DNA of 64,000 nt from Letharia columbiana (GCF_014066305.1 NW_023501064.1:531001-595000); one strand, 5' to 3'. Positions 30,523-41,714 are shown, counted from the stretch's first letter. Program-made: numbers and translations. The notes: generated by a model not told the origin, from the sequence alone.

Positions 30523-31752
30523 TTGTGTGCATCACGGAGTTGTGGGCGTGCGTCGTTCAAGAGCAGAGGCCGAGACTTTTTCTTCGGTCAGCTTTTTTCA
30601 CACAATCGTTCGATTGGTATTCGCGCCATGAGTCGGTGGCTGAAGCACAAGATGGACGCCGAGTTTGCAAAGTTGGGTCTGTGATTGCAGAGGAGATGTT
30701 GTATACACGAAATGCCAAGATCCAAATCAATCGCATATTCCGATCTAAAAGGGGAGCGCATGCGTGCATGCAGTGACACTGAGATGATATCGTGAAAATT
30801 CCCTGGCGCCGTAATCCTGAACACAAAATCCGGGTAATCTTATTTTTTCAAACTTTCATTCGAACCCGTAGTCACTCGATCTGAGTGCTCTGGATTACTT
30901 CTGGGAAAATCGATGTTCTCGTGAAGAATTCAAACCGAAAGCCAAAGTGCTTTACCTACTCCCTTTACGTCCCATTGAGCCATTTGCAAGAATAACCTTT
31001 CACAGGCAATGAAGACTGAGAGCGCATATGCGAATACCGAGACTCACCGGGCAGTTAAGTATTGTGTATTACTCACTCTTCGCTTGTCGGTTAGATACCT
31101 AAGCGGTAGACCATGTCTTTCATTTGGCGGCTGGTTTAATAATGGTTTCGTGACTCTTTGCTGGTAGCCTCACAGACTCCGTGGGAACATAGAAGTCATG
31201 CTGCTCTGCGTCCGGGTTCTATGGATCTCTCCGAGCCGTATCGCATCATCAGAGCTTGCCCCCACTTGATCTACCCTACTTTTCAGATGCGTCCCGCAGC
31301 CTCCTGCAGTATGTAAATCTGCGGGTTTAATGGGTTTCAAAACTCAGCCCCGCGTTCGGATCAAGCCGAAATGGATCGTTGCCGGTTCTTGACCCCCACA
31401 TGATCTACCTTCAATTATTGTGTCCTCCAGCCTCCTGCAGTAAACATTTGCTGAAACTTGAATGCAAGATCTCGGCCTGCGTTGTGGCTCAAGCCGAAAA
31501 GGGATTGCCGTGCCAATCGATGATTGAGGCCACTGTCGGTTAGGCAAACATATAAGGTAGGTTGCGTCATGCATATGTACGAGGTTACTTTAGCTTTCAA
31601 GAGAATTCAATGTAAGCGATCGATGGATGCGATGGAATGACACAAAACCTGCGTGAGACCCGGGTGTCGAGGGTGGTTTCGAAAACAATACTGATGTTAT
31701 CCCCAAGGAGATAGGATCTCTGGCCCACTCTGTCCCCCAAGTTACTTGAAAG
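30523..31752. other. Intergenic region with diverged tandem duplication
   Basis: About 1.23 kb without a gene. It contains an antisense relic at about 30,780-30,835 (DFVFRITAPGNFHDI on the minus strand) and a diverged tandem repeat at 31258-31510. Confidence 0.5.
31258..31510. repeat. Diverged tandem duplication (unit about 130 bp)
   Basis: Two adjacent copies share CCCCCAC.TGATCTACC, CAGCCTCCTGCAGTA and CAAGCCGAAA..GGAT at offsets of 128-135 bp. It ends about 240 bp upstream of the next start codon. Confidence 0.75.
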
Positions 31753-32994
31753 ATGCACACAAGTCGGTTCTCCAGACTCGCCATCGCCATAGCGACAGCA
31801 GATGTCGCAGCCGCAGCAGTACTTATGACGACTCCAGTCAATCCACCTTTGCCACTGCAGCCACGGGATCTGGATCTTGTGCAGCCGAGCGCGCTTGAAC
31901 CAACACCAAATCAGTCCAAGCTTACGGGCTTTGATCTTGTGCAAGCTGGCACGCTTGCCCGACCAAGCACAAACGCGACCATCGGTCAATGGGTAGTAGC
32001 CAATCCCCCAGAAGACATCGCCAATCAAAGCTCGTTGTTGCTGCAGAAATGTGTGGGTAACATTGACAACGTGGATGTTTCGGCTCTCAACGTCTCGGAT
32101 TGGTCTTGCTCACTGCCCGCCAACCTGGTCGCCCGAGATGGGCCAGGGCGGAGACTGCCATACGAAGTCGACAATGTAAGGTCGCTGGCACACTTGCGTA
32201 CACCTCGGTACAACACTCTTTATACCAAGACATGGTCGGTGACATACGAGGATGCCGATGGCAACGGATACAATATTACCTTTCCTGCAGGACTCTGTCC
32301 CGACAACGTCATCGGCGATATCGAATCCCCGTACCGCGGAGAGATGGTATACAACGCAACCTTACTATCCTTGTATCAGTCTCTCATAGGGCTGTCGCCG
32401 GAAAGGCTGTACAACTACACTATGACCATGTTGGAAGCGGAATTGGCGAACTTGTATGCCGCGCTCGACGCCATCATCTGCGATCCGCCGATAGGAGGAT
32501 CGAGAGCGCTTTTGCAGCGATACCGGCCCCAAGACATGACCGGAAAGATCACCTTGATCCTGGTCGGCAGGGTCGGAGGTTTTGCCATGGTCTTCAGTGC
32601 TCTCGTATCCGCGATCGCACACGAAGGCCTCACGGTCCATGTTCCGGCAATTGGAAATGTTTTACTTGTCGCAGCAGTCGGTGCCATTGCTGCGGCGTTT
32701 GAAAGATTTATCAACAGACGCAGGCAGAGGGGCGATGTACAGGTCATGGAGGCCTATATCGCGAACGCGTTTGTTGCCGCGGCGGCACAGATCCGACTGC
32801 ATGCCATTGTGATTTGGTCGATGGCGTGCACGACTAGTGAGATCATCTTGGAGAATATCAAAAAGTTGTTGGCCGGTAATGCGGATGGCATACCACAGGC
32901 CGTGGCGCGGCCGGATGGGAATGCTGATGATGTTGCCATTGTTCCGCAGAATCGTGAGGGGCCGCTGGCTAGGATTGGCCGTTTCTGCTCGTAG
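31753..32994 (+). CDS. Predicted secretory-pathway membrane glycoprotein, unknown
   Basis: Single exon, 413 aa. The N-terminal hydrophobic stretch (LAIAIATADVAAAAVLM) fits a signal peptide or anchor. There are at least seven Asn-X-Ser/Thr sequons in the first 225 residues (NQS, NAT, NVS, NIT, NYT). A short motif is repeated (LDLVQPSALEPTPNQS / FDLVQAGTLARPSTN). The C-terminal third holds two to three hydrophobic helices (GFAMVFSALVSAIA; IGNVLLVAAVGAIAAAF; ANAFVAAAAQIRLHAIVIW). I do not recognise a family. Its position next to two secreted-protein genes suggests a shared accessory block. Confidence 0.65.
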   Translation: MHTSRFSRLAIAIATADVAAAAVLMTTPVNPPLPLQPRDLDLVQPSALEPTPNQSKLTGFDLVQAGTLARPSTNATIGQWVVANPPEDIANQSSLLLQKCVGNIDNVDVSALNVSDWSCSLPANLVARDGPGRRLPYEVDNVRSLAHLRTPRYNTLYTKTWSVTYEDADGNGYNITFPAGLCPDNVIGDIESPYRGEMVYNATLLSLYQSLIGLSPERLYNYTMTMLEAELANLYAALDAIICDPPIGGSRALLQRYRPQDMTGKITLILVGRVGGFAMVFSALVSAIAHEGLTVHVPAIGNVLLVAAVGAIAAAFERFINRRRQRGDVQVMEAYIANAFVAAAAQIRLHAIVIWSMACTTSEIILENIKKLLAGNADGIPQAVARPDGNADDVAIVPQNREGPLARIGRFCS

Positions 32995-34363
32995 GGTTTA
33001 ATAAGAGACCCAGCTAGACTTTGTCGAGGTCGGACTGAATTGAAGTGGAGTTTACGCACAAAATGAACTTCTCTTTGCCAAAAAAAAGCATTGACGTAAA
33101 ATTTGAACAGCGAAACTTTAGAGCCAGGCTCAAGATGAAGAGCAAAGCGGAGAACCACTGCTGCGAGCGATGGTGAATGTCCTACTCGTCACCCCTGGCA
33201 CCATATCTTGTTTCGCCCTCGCTATTTCCTAGGTTACTCAAGAGTGTCTTCCTTGGGGGTTGAGGGTAAAGCGGCGAAAGCGGCTGTACTTGGTCAAGGC
33301 GTCGCAGCCAGTAGAAGTGGTTACAGCCAACCCATCACCCACGAGGCCCGAAACGTTTACAGAACAGAGGCGTCTGGAACAGGAAGGTAATAGCGACAAC
33401 AAGCCTTCAGCGATTCGCGGACAACTGTCTCCGTCAGGGTCGATCCTGACCACGAAGTCCAAAGGAAAGCCTTCACAAAACCTCATCCAGGAAAGTACAA
33501 ACGGCGGCGGTGCGAGCTTGACCGGGTCGCGGTTGTCACCTCCGTACGGACGCCAACGTTTGCAAGGAGGAAAACCCGGAATAGGAAGGTAGTACCTTCG
33601 ATCCAAGGGTCTGTTGTGGTTCGGCCGGCCGGCCGGAATCTGACGGTGTGTCAGCAAATGCCCACCTGCGGGCGCCAAGCTGCGGGTCTGACAACGAGGT
33701 TCATCAATTGCGAGGTTCGAAACCTCGGACGGGAATGTCCTGCCGAGCTGATTCCATGACTGGACCTTGAGTGTGGCAGCCTGCAGTTCGAATGTCAACA
33801 GGTGCGAGGTCCGAAACCTCAGGTAGGAAGGTAGCATTGACAGGGCTGTCGATGATTCGCTCTCAAGCCTTGCGGGCGCGATGCGGGCGCCAGCGGATAG
33901 GCGGTCCTTTGCTGGCCTCTGACGTGAGATGACAGAGAACCCAGAGCTGTTTGAATTAGGCAGGGAGTAGACGTAGCTAAAGGAAGTCCTCGAACATGTG
34001 AGACATTGATCGTCATCGAGACAAAAGAACAGGTCAAAAGCTTCATAGTCACGGTGGTAAGATGCCTTATTCTTCAAGACTAATATTAATAATACTTGAT
34101 TTGCAGCCAATTGACCAAGATTAACTGTCGTCACCTGCGTTGCCCGGCCGTTGAGATGAATCATTTGTACACGCTAAATCCATTGCTGCATAAAGGAGAA
34201 AATTTTGGTATCGACATCCAGTATGAAAAGAGATCCGTTCTTTTTATGAGAACACCGTAAATCAGCTGAGGTGATAATAAATTGGTCTGCCATGCGATGC
34301 TGAGGCCTTCAAGCTTCGAAGGTCAAGCTCCAAGATTCGAGCCCTCTAGTAGGTGGTAGCTAC
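32995..34363. other. Gene-poor region with relics and small repeats
   Basis: About 1.37 kb. A 308-codon open frame runs on the minus strand (34164-33238) but lacks recognisable domains and is probably chance or a relic. It includes the segment FPLDFVVRIDPDGD, similar to relics at 28.0 and 30.8 kb. The near-palindrome GCGAGGTTCGAAACCTC occurs at 33,709 and again, slightly changed, at 33,803. Confidence 0.45.
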
Positions 34364-35429
34364 TTAGGGTATGCCGTGCGCCTGATGGACATAGCCGCCG
34401 TGGTGTACTTCAGCGTAGGGTTCGCTGACGTGCTGCACGTAGTGCCCGCCGCCACCCACGTTACTCTCCATTTCAGGCATAGCGGCTCCAGAATCAACAC
34501 CAAGAGTCTGTTGGTTCGCATATCCATCAGTCTGTCCCAGGTGGGTTTGGGTGGGTACAGTAGGCTCCTGGATGTACTTGTTGTTTGGTCCACCGTAGCC
34601 GTCCGCAACTGGGGCGGTCGTACCGGTCATAGCGGTGTCGTCTGATATGCGCTCGCTGTTGTGGTTATTGCGAGTACGATGCCTCTCTTCTGCGACCAAA
34701 CCTCCAGCACCGACGGCACCGACGGCACCGAGCTCCTCATCCTCATGCTTCGAGGTCTTGTTCTTGTTATTCTTCTTTTGCCAGAATCGTCGTTTGCCGT
34801 AGCCGGAGGTGTAGTCGTTCGCTGGGCTGGGGCCGTAGCGCTTCTCCCTCTTGCGGGCGCGGCTGAGGACAATTTCGAGGGCTGCGGATAGTAGGAATAG
34901 ACAGCTACAGAGTATGATAGTCAGCTAAGGCAGCTCAATCGGAGACGCTGATGGTGATAGAGTGCTTACGCATTAGCAATGGCGACGGCGAACACGGCTC
35001 TCTGCAATTGGCAGGAGACATGCGCTCCAGTTCCAATGGGCGAATTATTGACAGTGCCGCAACTTTTGGCGCCGCCTCTTGCAAGGACGGCGATAGCGAC
35101 AAAGCATCCGCAGAAAAGCAGGTCAAGGAGAAGACCGAGGAAAGCGAAGAAGGTGATGCCGCCGAGGAAGCAGGTAAGAATGACGGCGAAACCGGTGTAG
35201 ATGACAGCTCCACCAGACATACCCTCGACCGCCTTCTCCCATGTTGGAATATGGCGGTGGTGGTCTGCTAGGTCTTTACACTGTCAGTAAACGGTGTAGA
35301 AGTGTCCAGGCGCGCATACATACATGCGAGGTACCATGAGAAGGTGCCCAGAACCAAGGCGGATATTGCAAACTCGAGGGCGCGGAGGCAGGTGGACGCA
35401 GCCCGAGTGCCCAGGGCGAGCTTAGACAT
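34364..35429 (-). CDS. MARVEL domain protein
   Basis: Three exons: 35429-35324, 35273-34970, 34904-34364, giving 316 aa. Introns are 50 and 65 bp. Four hydrophobic helices in a MARVEL layout: ALEFAISALVLGTFSWYLA, then AVIYTGFAVILTCFLGGITF, LGLLLDLLFCGCFVAIAVLA, and AVFAVAIANACLFLLSAALE across the second splice. The extracellular loop holds Cys residues (AKSCGTVNNSP; HVSCQLQRA). The cytosolic tail has the fungal motif KREKRYGPSPANDYTSGYGK and a Gly/His/Gln-rich end. MARVEL proteins act in membrane apposition, eisosomes or endocytosis. A CT-rich leader lies just upstream of the start. Confidence 0.93.
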
Positions 35430-36375
35430 CTTGAAGATTTGTGAGTGTGAGTGAGAGAGAGAGAGAGAGGGAAAGAAGTGGAAGGGAGATTTGTGGTAGA
35501 TGACCTCAATGTTTGAGAGGAATCGAAGGAAAGGAAAAGAAGAAATGGAAGAAATGGAAGAGATGGAAAAGATGGAAGAGATGATGTTATTTGTCTGCGG
35601 GCTACGTAATGCTCAGGCAAAACTTTGCTTAGAATAATGAAGCCTTGATTTTTCGCGCCAATAAGATTGACGTCTGAAATTGGAAGTGGGTAGAATCAAG
35701 TATCCGGGAGCATCATATGACTGGGACTTCATTTGCTTTTGACGATGCGAATGCTTCTGACCTCTTTCACCAGCCCATTCAGAGGCCCTGCAACAAAAGA
35801 AAATCTCTACATCTCCTGGGCCTCCGCTCGTGCTACGGAATCAAATAGTGCACGCACCATGTCTTTGCCCCTGTTCATTTTATTATACAGGAACGCGGCT
35901 CCTACATTTCGTCATCCCGAGTGGTCCCGGAGTGCTAGCGTGCTATTGATTCGTCGATCACTGTGGCGTGCTGAGGCTGTGAGGCTGTGCTTGGCCATGT
36001 GAGGCGCAGAGATTGATTTCCCAACTACGTCCCTCGACCTCATCATCTTATTTGAAAGTACAATGTGCGTGGGTGACTTGATCATCGCACGTTTTGGAAA
36101 TCTGGAGAGAGGAAGGAAAGTGGTCGAAATTAGTGAGATATTTCCACATCGATCACGTTGTAACACCAAAGAGCCTCTGCCAGTTACATTTTCGTCCAAC
36201 AACATCCAGAACAGTTGCTACCGAGTGGCATTACTTTCACCATATCAGTCTCTCCGCTTTCATCGCTATAAGAATGAGAAGAATAGAGCGCGTGATACCG
36301 AAAGTCTCAAATACCACGGATCCATAGAACCCGTGGTAGGTAGTAGATATGATACAGTTACGTTATACTAGTACA
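35430..36375. promoter_or_regulatory. Upstream region of the MARVEL gene
   Basis: About 950 bp between the MARVEL start and the 3' end of the ZIP9-like gene. Next to the start (35,445-35,470) is a GAGAGA run (CT-rich on the gene strand), followed at 35,525-35,585 by an imperfect minisatellite of ATGGAAGA units. Nothing else is recognised. Confidence 0.5.
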
Positions 36376-37732
36376 TCAATGGGCATGACCTATCTGAGTG
36401 ATCAGCGGTAACAGCATACCTCCCACCGCAGCCAGGACCAGCCTTGGATTTCTGCCCCCCTTCTGTCGACGAGACGGTCGCCCTCCTGATTCTAAATAGC
36501 CATTGCTTTGGCTTTCGTCTTGCGCTGCATTTTGACTGTCTTCTTCTTGCATTGTGTGCATTGCTACATATCTGTGAGATCTGCGTGTCAGCCGTTGCGC
36601 ATTTGGCATCCGATACTGGAGCTACCCACAAGAATGTTCCCCCAGAAAACAGTAACAGTACGCCCGTCCACCACTTCATCAGTGCTGGTTCTGTATTACC
36701 TCCCCCTCCCAGTGTCCTAACGACCACCCACGTCCCCACAGCTCCCACTGGCGCGGCAAGACTAAAGATAATCAGGTGTGCTCTTGCGGCCCTCTTCCCA
36801 AGTCCTTGCTTGAGTAAAACTGAGGTGAGTCCAAACGCTGCCGGCGCTTTGTGGACCATGATGGCCACAAATATGATTAGAGATAATGAGGTGGTGGAAG
36901 TAGACGAAGATGATGCGCCAAGTGCGATACCATCTGCTGCTGCGTGTATGCAGAGGCCAAGTGTGGTCGACATGGAACGTTGCGGAGTTGCAGGAGTAGG
37001 TGGAGGAGACGTGGAGAGGTCCGAGAGAGAGTAAATGTTGCTGTGAGGCCGTTGCGGCGTTGGTGGAGCGAGGAATGGTAGGGTATCGAGGAGATACATG
37101 AGGATGAAGCCGCAGATCAAGGAGAGTCCAATCCAGGCATGCGGTTCACGCTTTGCTTGAGAGCTTTCCGTCGTCTTCCCTGGTTTCTCAAGGGACGGAG
37201 CAGATATTGTAGATGTGTCGTCCTCGAGAATGCCAACCTTGCCAGGTTCAGTTGGCGTTACTGGGGGGTTCTTCGAATGAGCGTCTGGATCATCCTGCTG
37301 CGCTTTTGTATCCTCAGGCAGGACTGGCCCGGGGAGAACATTGTATGGGTTCGCATCTGGCGTTTCATCTTCTAGGGATATTGCCCGGAGGTTAGAGGTA
37401 TGCAGTCCTTCAACGTCCCGCTGCACCACGCTGGCATGTTCCATTGTATTCCTTCGACTGTGCGCCTCTGCAGAGTAATCGCTCGCGCTGTACAAGGTCT
37501 CGACGCCTTCGGGTATAATCACTATCAGCGCTGTGCCAACCAGAACCCCCATTCCAATGGTAGATATTAATCGTAGTCTCGACTGCGAAAGGGTAAATGA
37601 CAGAGGTAGGGATCCAGCCAGAAAAGACCTGTATCTCGAATCAGCACACTTCCAAACAACTTTGGGGACAGTTCCTCACGCAATGGCCATTATGGTGCTC
37701 AAAGTGAGCAGCATAAAAAGGCCGTCCAGCAT
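36376..37732 (-). CDS. ZIP9/ATX2-type zinc (or manganese) transporter
   Basis: Three exons: 37732-37680, 37628-36630, 36571-36376, giving 415 aa. The N-terminus MLDGLFMLLTLSTIMAIA joins SFLAGSLPLSF, then GVLVGTALIVIIPEGVETLY, the first ZIP helices. A long charged Ser/Pro loop (about residues 70-185) precedes LCIHAAADGIALGA and MVHKAPAAFGLTSVLL, the ZIP9-type metal-binding helices. The last intron (58 bp, donor GTGGGT) restores TFLYVAMHTMQEE and a C-terminal helix LVLAAVGGMLLPLIT. ZIP9 and Atx2 act in the Golgi in zinc or manganese homeostasis. It shares a 311-bp divergent upstream region with HAT1. Confidence 0.92.
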
Positions 37733-38043
37733 CTTGAAATGGATACCTCGATTATTGGGAAGCCTAAGTAGATGATTCCAGAGGACTAGCTTTCGATTAA
37801 GGTCTCATTTTGAGTTCGCCAAAGCATCAGTTCATTCAGTTACTCGCAATGGTATTGCAGTAACCTTCCTCCCACAGCGCAAAGCTCTGACTTTGAATAT
37901 GAATTCCGTGGTACGGCTAAAACACGCTGGCCCACTCAGCCCTATCAAAACCTTAAAGTGGTCGTGAAGCGCGGACGCGACTTCTAGACTTCAAAGATCT
38001 CACTTACCGTAACTGCTCTCTTCCTACCCATCACGACTTCAAC
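37733..38043. promoter_or_regulatory. Divergent promoter region ZIP9-like / HAT1
   Basis: 311 bp between the two start codons, so the two genes probably share regulatory DNA. No recognised motif. Confidence 0.45.
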
Positions 38044-39673
38044 ATGGTTGATCAGGAGGAATGTAGGTGTGATATATCTTTGATCTTGGTCTTGCATGCT
38101 GACAACATCACAGGGTCTAGTAATGCGAACGAAGCTCTAGAGATCTCCTTCGTCCAAGCTGCGCCAGGCTCACTCAAAACACTCTCCTCATTTCACCCTC
38201 AATTCACATACCCCATATTCGGCGATGAGGAGCGTGTATTTGGATACCAAAGTCTGAAGCTCAATCTGAGATTCGCGGCACATGATCTACGTCCGAACCT
38301 AGAAGTTCTCTATGACAAGAAATTTAAGGCAGTAGGGGACACGAAGGCTACGGACATCGAGGAAACGCTGAAGGAATGGGTTCCTGAATGTGGGGAAACA
38401 ATTGCAATCCCTGAAGGGGAAAACGGGCTGATGCTATGTGGTAGATACCTTTGAGAAACTTGGAGCCTTTACTTCGCACATTCAGAACGACACATCCGCT
38501 TCGAGCTTCAAGCCACCGGGAGAGCTTCTGGAGACATATCAGAGCAAAGGGCGGAACTTCGAGATATGGAGTGGAGAATTGACAGATCCAACTGTCCAAC
38601 GAGTCGTCGAAAGGATACAGATCATGATTTCATTCTTCATAGAGGGAGGCACGCCGTTGCTGCTGGATGATCAAGACTGGACACTTGCTCGATGGCGGGT
38701 CTACTTTGTGTGCGTACTCTCTATACTATGTCCGAAGCGCCGTTGACAAAGTCGTGTCAGCTACGAGAAACTCTCAAACCTACCATCACCAAACACCTCC
38801 CCGTATTCCATAGTCGGCTATTCGACTTCATACCGCTTCGTCACCTACGTCCCCACCGCCTCATCCAAATCCTCCACCCAAGACTTCACTCTCCCACCTC
38901 CGACACCAATCTCACCCGCATCTCTACCCTCCCGCGCCCGAATATCTCAGTTTCTCATCCTTCCGTCCCACCACTCCCATGGACACGGCACACATCTCTA
39001 CAACGCCATGGTCAAAACATTCCGCGCCTCACACACGTGCACGGAGATCACGGTCGAAGATCCCAATGAAGCATTTGACGACCTGCGCGATTATTGCGAT
39101 TACAAGCATCTCCTGGACAACGGCACTTTGGCCAGAATCTTCCTAAGAACAGACATCGATCCCAAATTATCAGCAAGAAAAATTGGGGTCCGTGTTCCAA
39201 CGTCTAAGCTTTTGGATATGCCGTTACTGGAAACCCTTCGAAAAAAGAATAAGATCGCACCTCGGCAATTCGCCCGTGTCGTCGAGCTCTATCTGCTCAC
39301 GAAAATCGCTCCACACAACCGACGAGCAGGCACAGCGCGCCTCACACAAAGAGCCCGAGCGGCTGATCCGAACGACCGGGCTTTCTACTACTGGCGCTTG
39401 CTCGTCAAGCAGAGAGTCTACAAAAAGAACAAGGATGTGCTCATCCAATTAGATCGAGGAGAGAGGGTGGACAAGGTGGAGCAAACGGTTGGGGAGGTAG
39501 CTGGAGACTACGAGCGATTATTGAGAGGAATGGAGAAGTGGCAGGGCGCGGAGGCGAGTGGCAGTTCAGATAAGAGAGATCGAGCAAAGAGAAAGGTGAT
39601 TGACGAAGACGACGAGGACGAGGATGAAGAAATGGCCGGAGACGCGAAGAGAGCAAGGAGTGAAGCTCTTTAA
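38044..39673 (+). CDS. HAT1: Type B histone acetyltransferase HAT1
   Basis: Four exons: 38044-38062, 38114-38389, 38445-38709, 38761-39673, giving 490 aa. Splicing yields EEWSSNANEALEISFVQ, then FTYPIFGDEERVFGYQSL, LRFAAHDLRPNLEVLYD, WVPEYTFEKL, NFEIWSGEL, YSIVGYSTSYRFVTYVP and FLILPSHHSHGHGTHLYNAM. The first exon has only 19 bp. Hat1 acetylates newly made histone H4 on Lys5 and Lys12 before chromatin assembly, with Hat2/RbAp46. The acetyl-CoA loop reads HHSHGHG where most relatives have a Gln at the first position of QxxGxG. The C-terminus ends in a basic-acidic tail (RAKRKVIDEDDEDEDEE) that may hold a nuclear localisation signal. Confidence 0.95.
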
Positions 39674-40115
39674 GCATACGACACATTGAACGTGTTTCAA
39701 CTTCCAACATCGATAAATGATACCCTGACGACATGATTAGCTGCGGGGAACACAAGCTTACGAGCAGCGACGGTACAAATTTTTGATGCTGATGCTGGAA
39801 ACGGGCCTTTCCAAGCGAATATCTCTCAGGCTGCCGTTTGCTGAGTCTCTGCACAGCATTCAGTGCATGACGACTGCATCACCACTTGCAGGGCAGAAAA
39901 TCAGGAATGGAGTTGAATAGGTACCTATTTAAATAAACAGGCCGTTGGCATCGTGCAGTTCTTTAAATTTTGTGAATACGAAGTTGCAAATCCGGTCAGG
40001 AAGACGAGATGATTGAAACAGCATTTCACGAGGCGATTCACCGCTTCGAATAGATCTGACATGCACGTTTGTTTCTGATCAAATTAAAAAACCAGAGAAT
40101 GCTAATCTCATCTAT
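39674..40115. other. Convergent intergenic region
   Basis: 442 bp between the HAT1 and PDH E1 alpha 3' ends. It holds an A/T-rich stretch near 39,930-39,970 and no gene. Confidence 0.4.
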
Positions 40116-41578
40116 CTACGCAGCCTGCCTCTCACCTTCATAGCGACCCAGATTGCCCCCCTCCCTCACACTCTGCTCATAGTAGTAATTCTCATCCGGA
40201 ATCCTGCCCCTCATGAACTCCGGCTCGCTTCCTCTGACATAGATATCCTCGTACAGAATCTTCGGCGTCGCCTCCGGCACCGCCATCTTCTCGGCGATTT
40301 CCACCTCTTTGTCCACGGACGACCTCGCCTCTTTATCTATCCCCTTCAGCTCCTCCTCGGTGGTGACTTCCCAGTCCAGCAGTTTCTGCTTGAGTCCTGC
40401 GATGGGGTCTTGGGTCGAGCGCATGCGTTGGATTTCTTCGCGCGTGCGGTAGGTGGTGCCCGGGTCGGACATGGAGTGCCCGCCGTAGCGGTAGGTGACG
40501 TACTCGAGGACGAGAGGGCCGTGGCCTTCGGTGGTGTACTGTTTGCCGTATTGGACGGCGGCTTTGACGGCGAGGATGTCCATGCCGTTGACTTTGAGGC
40601 CGGGGATGTATTGGCCGCGTTTGTAGTATTCGGTGAGAGCAGCGGCGCGGTTGGCGGCGGTGCCCATGCCGTATTTGTTGTCTGAGAGGGTGGAGTGTCA
40701 GCTGGTAGCGTATAGAGGGTGGGAAGAGTGCCGTACTTTCGCAGCCGAAAAGTATGGGTAGGTTCCAAAGCTTAGCCATATTGAATGCTTCAAAGACTTG
40801 GCCTTGATTGCTGGCACCGTCTCCGTAGAGGCAGATTGTGGTGTTGGTATTGTTCTTGTATTGATTGGCGAATGCAATGCCCGCACCTACAGGTACTTGA
40901 GCGCCGACTATACCATTGCCGCCGTAGAAACCTTTTGCAAACATATGCATAGATCCACCCTTTCCGTAGGCAATGCCTTCTCTTCGGCCAAGCAGCTCGC
41001 CGATGATCTTTTTGACGGTTCCGCCGCGCATAAGGGCAAAGCCGTGACATCGGTAAGCGGTGATGACGTGGTCTTCTTTGGTTATAGCGTGCTCAATGCC
41101 TGCCGCAACGGCTTCTTGGCCGGTGGAAAGATGGCAGAAACCTCGGATCTTTTTCTCTTTGTATAGTCTGTCCGCGGCCATTTCCATCCGTCTGCAAGGA
41201 TTCGGAGTCAGCAGTGGCCAACTAGGAATCAGATGCAGATCTTACCTTATTGATACCATATCGTAGTACATCCGCTTGAGCTCTTTCTTCGTGGTCTCTA
41301 GGGTGAATGGAGGAGGGTCGATTTCGTAGGTTTCAAAGCTCTCATTAGAGAGCGTGACTTGGAAAGGCTTGTCATCTTCCTGAAGACGCACATCAAAGTC
41401 AGCTCGTTGCCCTGGACTCGCTCTGTGGAGCACTTCTTACTTCGGGCACATGTTCTTTCTCGGCGTGAGATGAGGCGGCATCGGTAGTGACAGTTCTCTT
41501 CGCCAAAGGCACGTAGACATTGACATTGCGCTTCAACGGCAGAGCGCGATGTCCGCCCCTCAGAGCTCTGGAAAGCAT
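40116..41578 (-). CDS. PDA1: Pyruvate dehydrogenase E1 component alpha subunit, mitochondrial
   Basis: Four exons: 41578-41441, 41379-41246, 41191-40737, 40681-40116, giving 430 aa. Exon 1 encodes a mitochondrial presequence ([17 protein letters not shown]). The mature enzyme has [37 protein letters not shown], the thiamine-diphosphate motif beginning [20 protein letters not shown] and ending NN, and the phosphorylation-loop region [18 protein letters not shown], whose Ser residues are the regulatory sites in the family. E1 decarboxylates pyruvate in the matrix as an alpha2beta2 tetramer. Introns of 61, 54 and 55 bp. A RIP-mutated LINE begins about 155 bp upstream of the start codon. Confidence 0.96.
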
Positions 41579-41714
41579 GTTGGCAAGATGCTGATTGAAA
41601 GAAACGCTGTCGTTGAAGCTCTTGCACGGGTTTACGATTCAACGTTGGGGAGAAGCGCGCTAAACCATTTTGGTTTTGCCGAAAGTCGCCGAGATGAAAA
41701 TCGACGGACTCAAG

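Noticed and set aside
30840..30900. Minus-strand GGGTTCGAATG resembling a tRNA T-loop
   Set aside because: The flanking bases do not pair into a T stem or acceptor stem.
33700..33830. GGTTCGAAACC resembling a tRNA B box
   Set aside because: No cloverleaf or acceptor stem can be formed around either copy.
33238..34164. 308-codon minus-strand open frame
   Set aside because: Long, but without recognisable domains and crossing small palindromic repeats; kept only as a relic-bearing region. Conservation in a relative would change this.
40333..41187. A 284-codon open frame inside the PDH E1 alpha gene whose last third differs from the enzyme
   Set aside because: The final part reads through intron 3 into a shadow frame rich in Arg/His/Pro; the spliced model restores the E1 alpha C-terminus.
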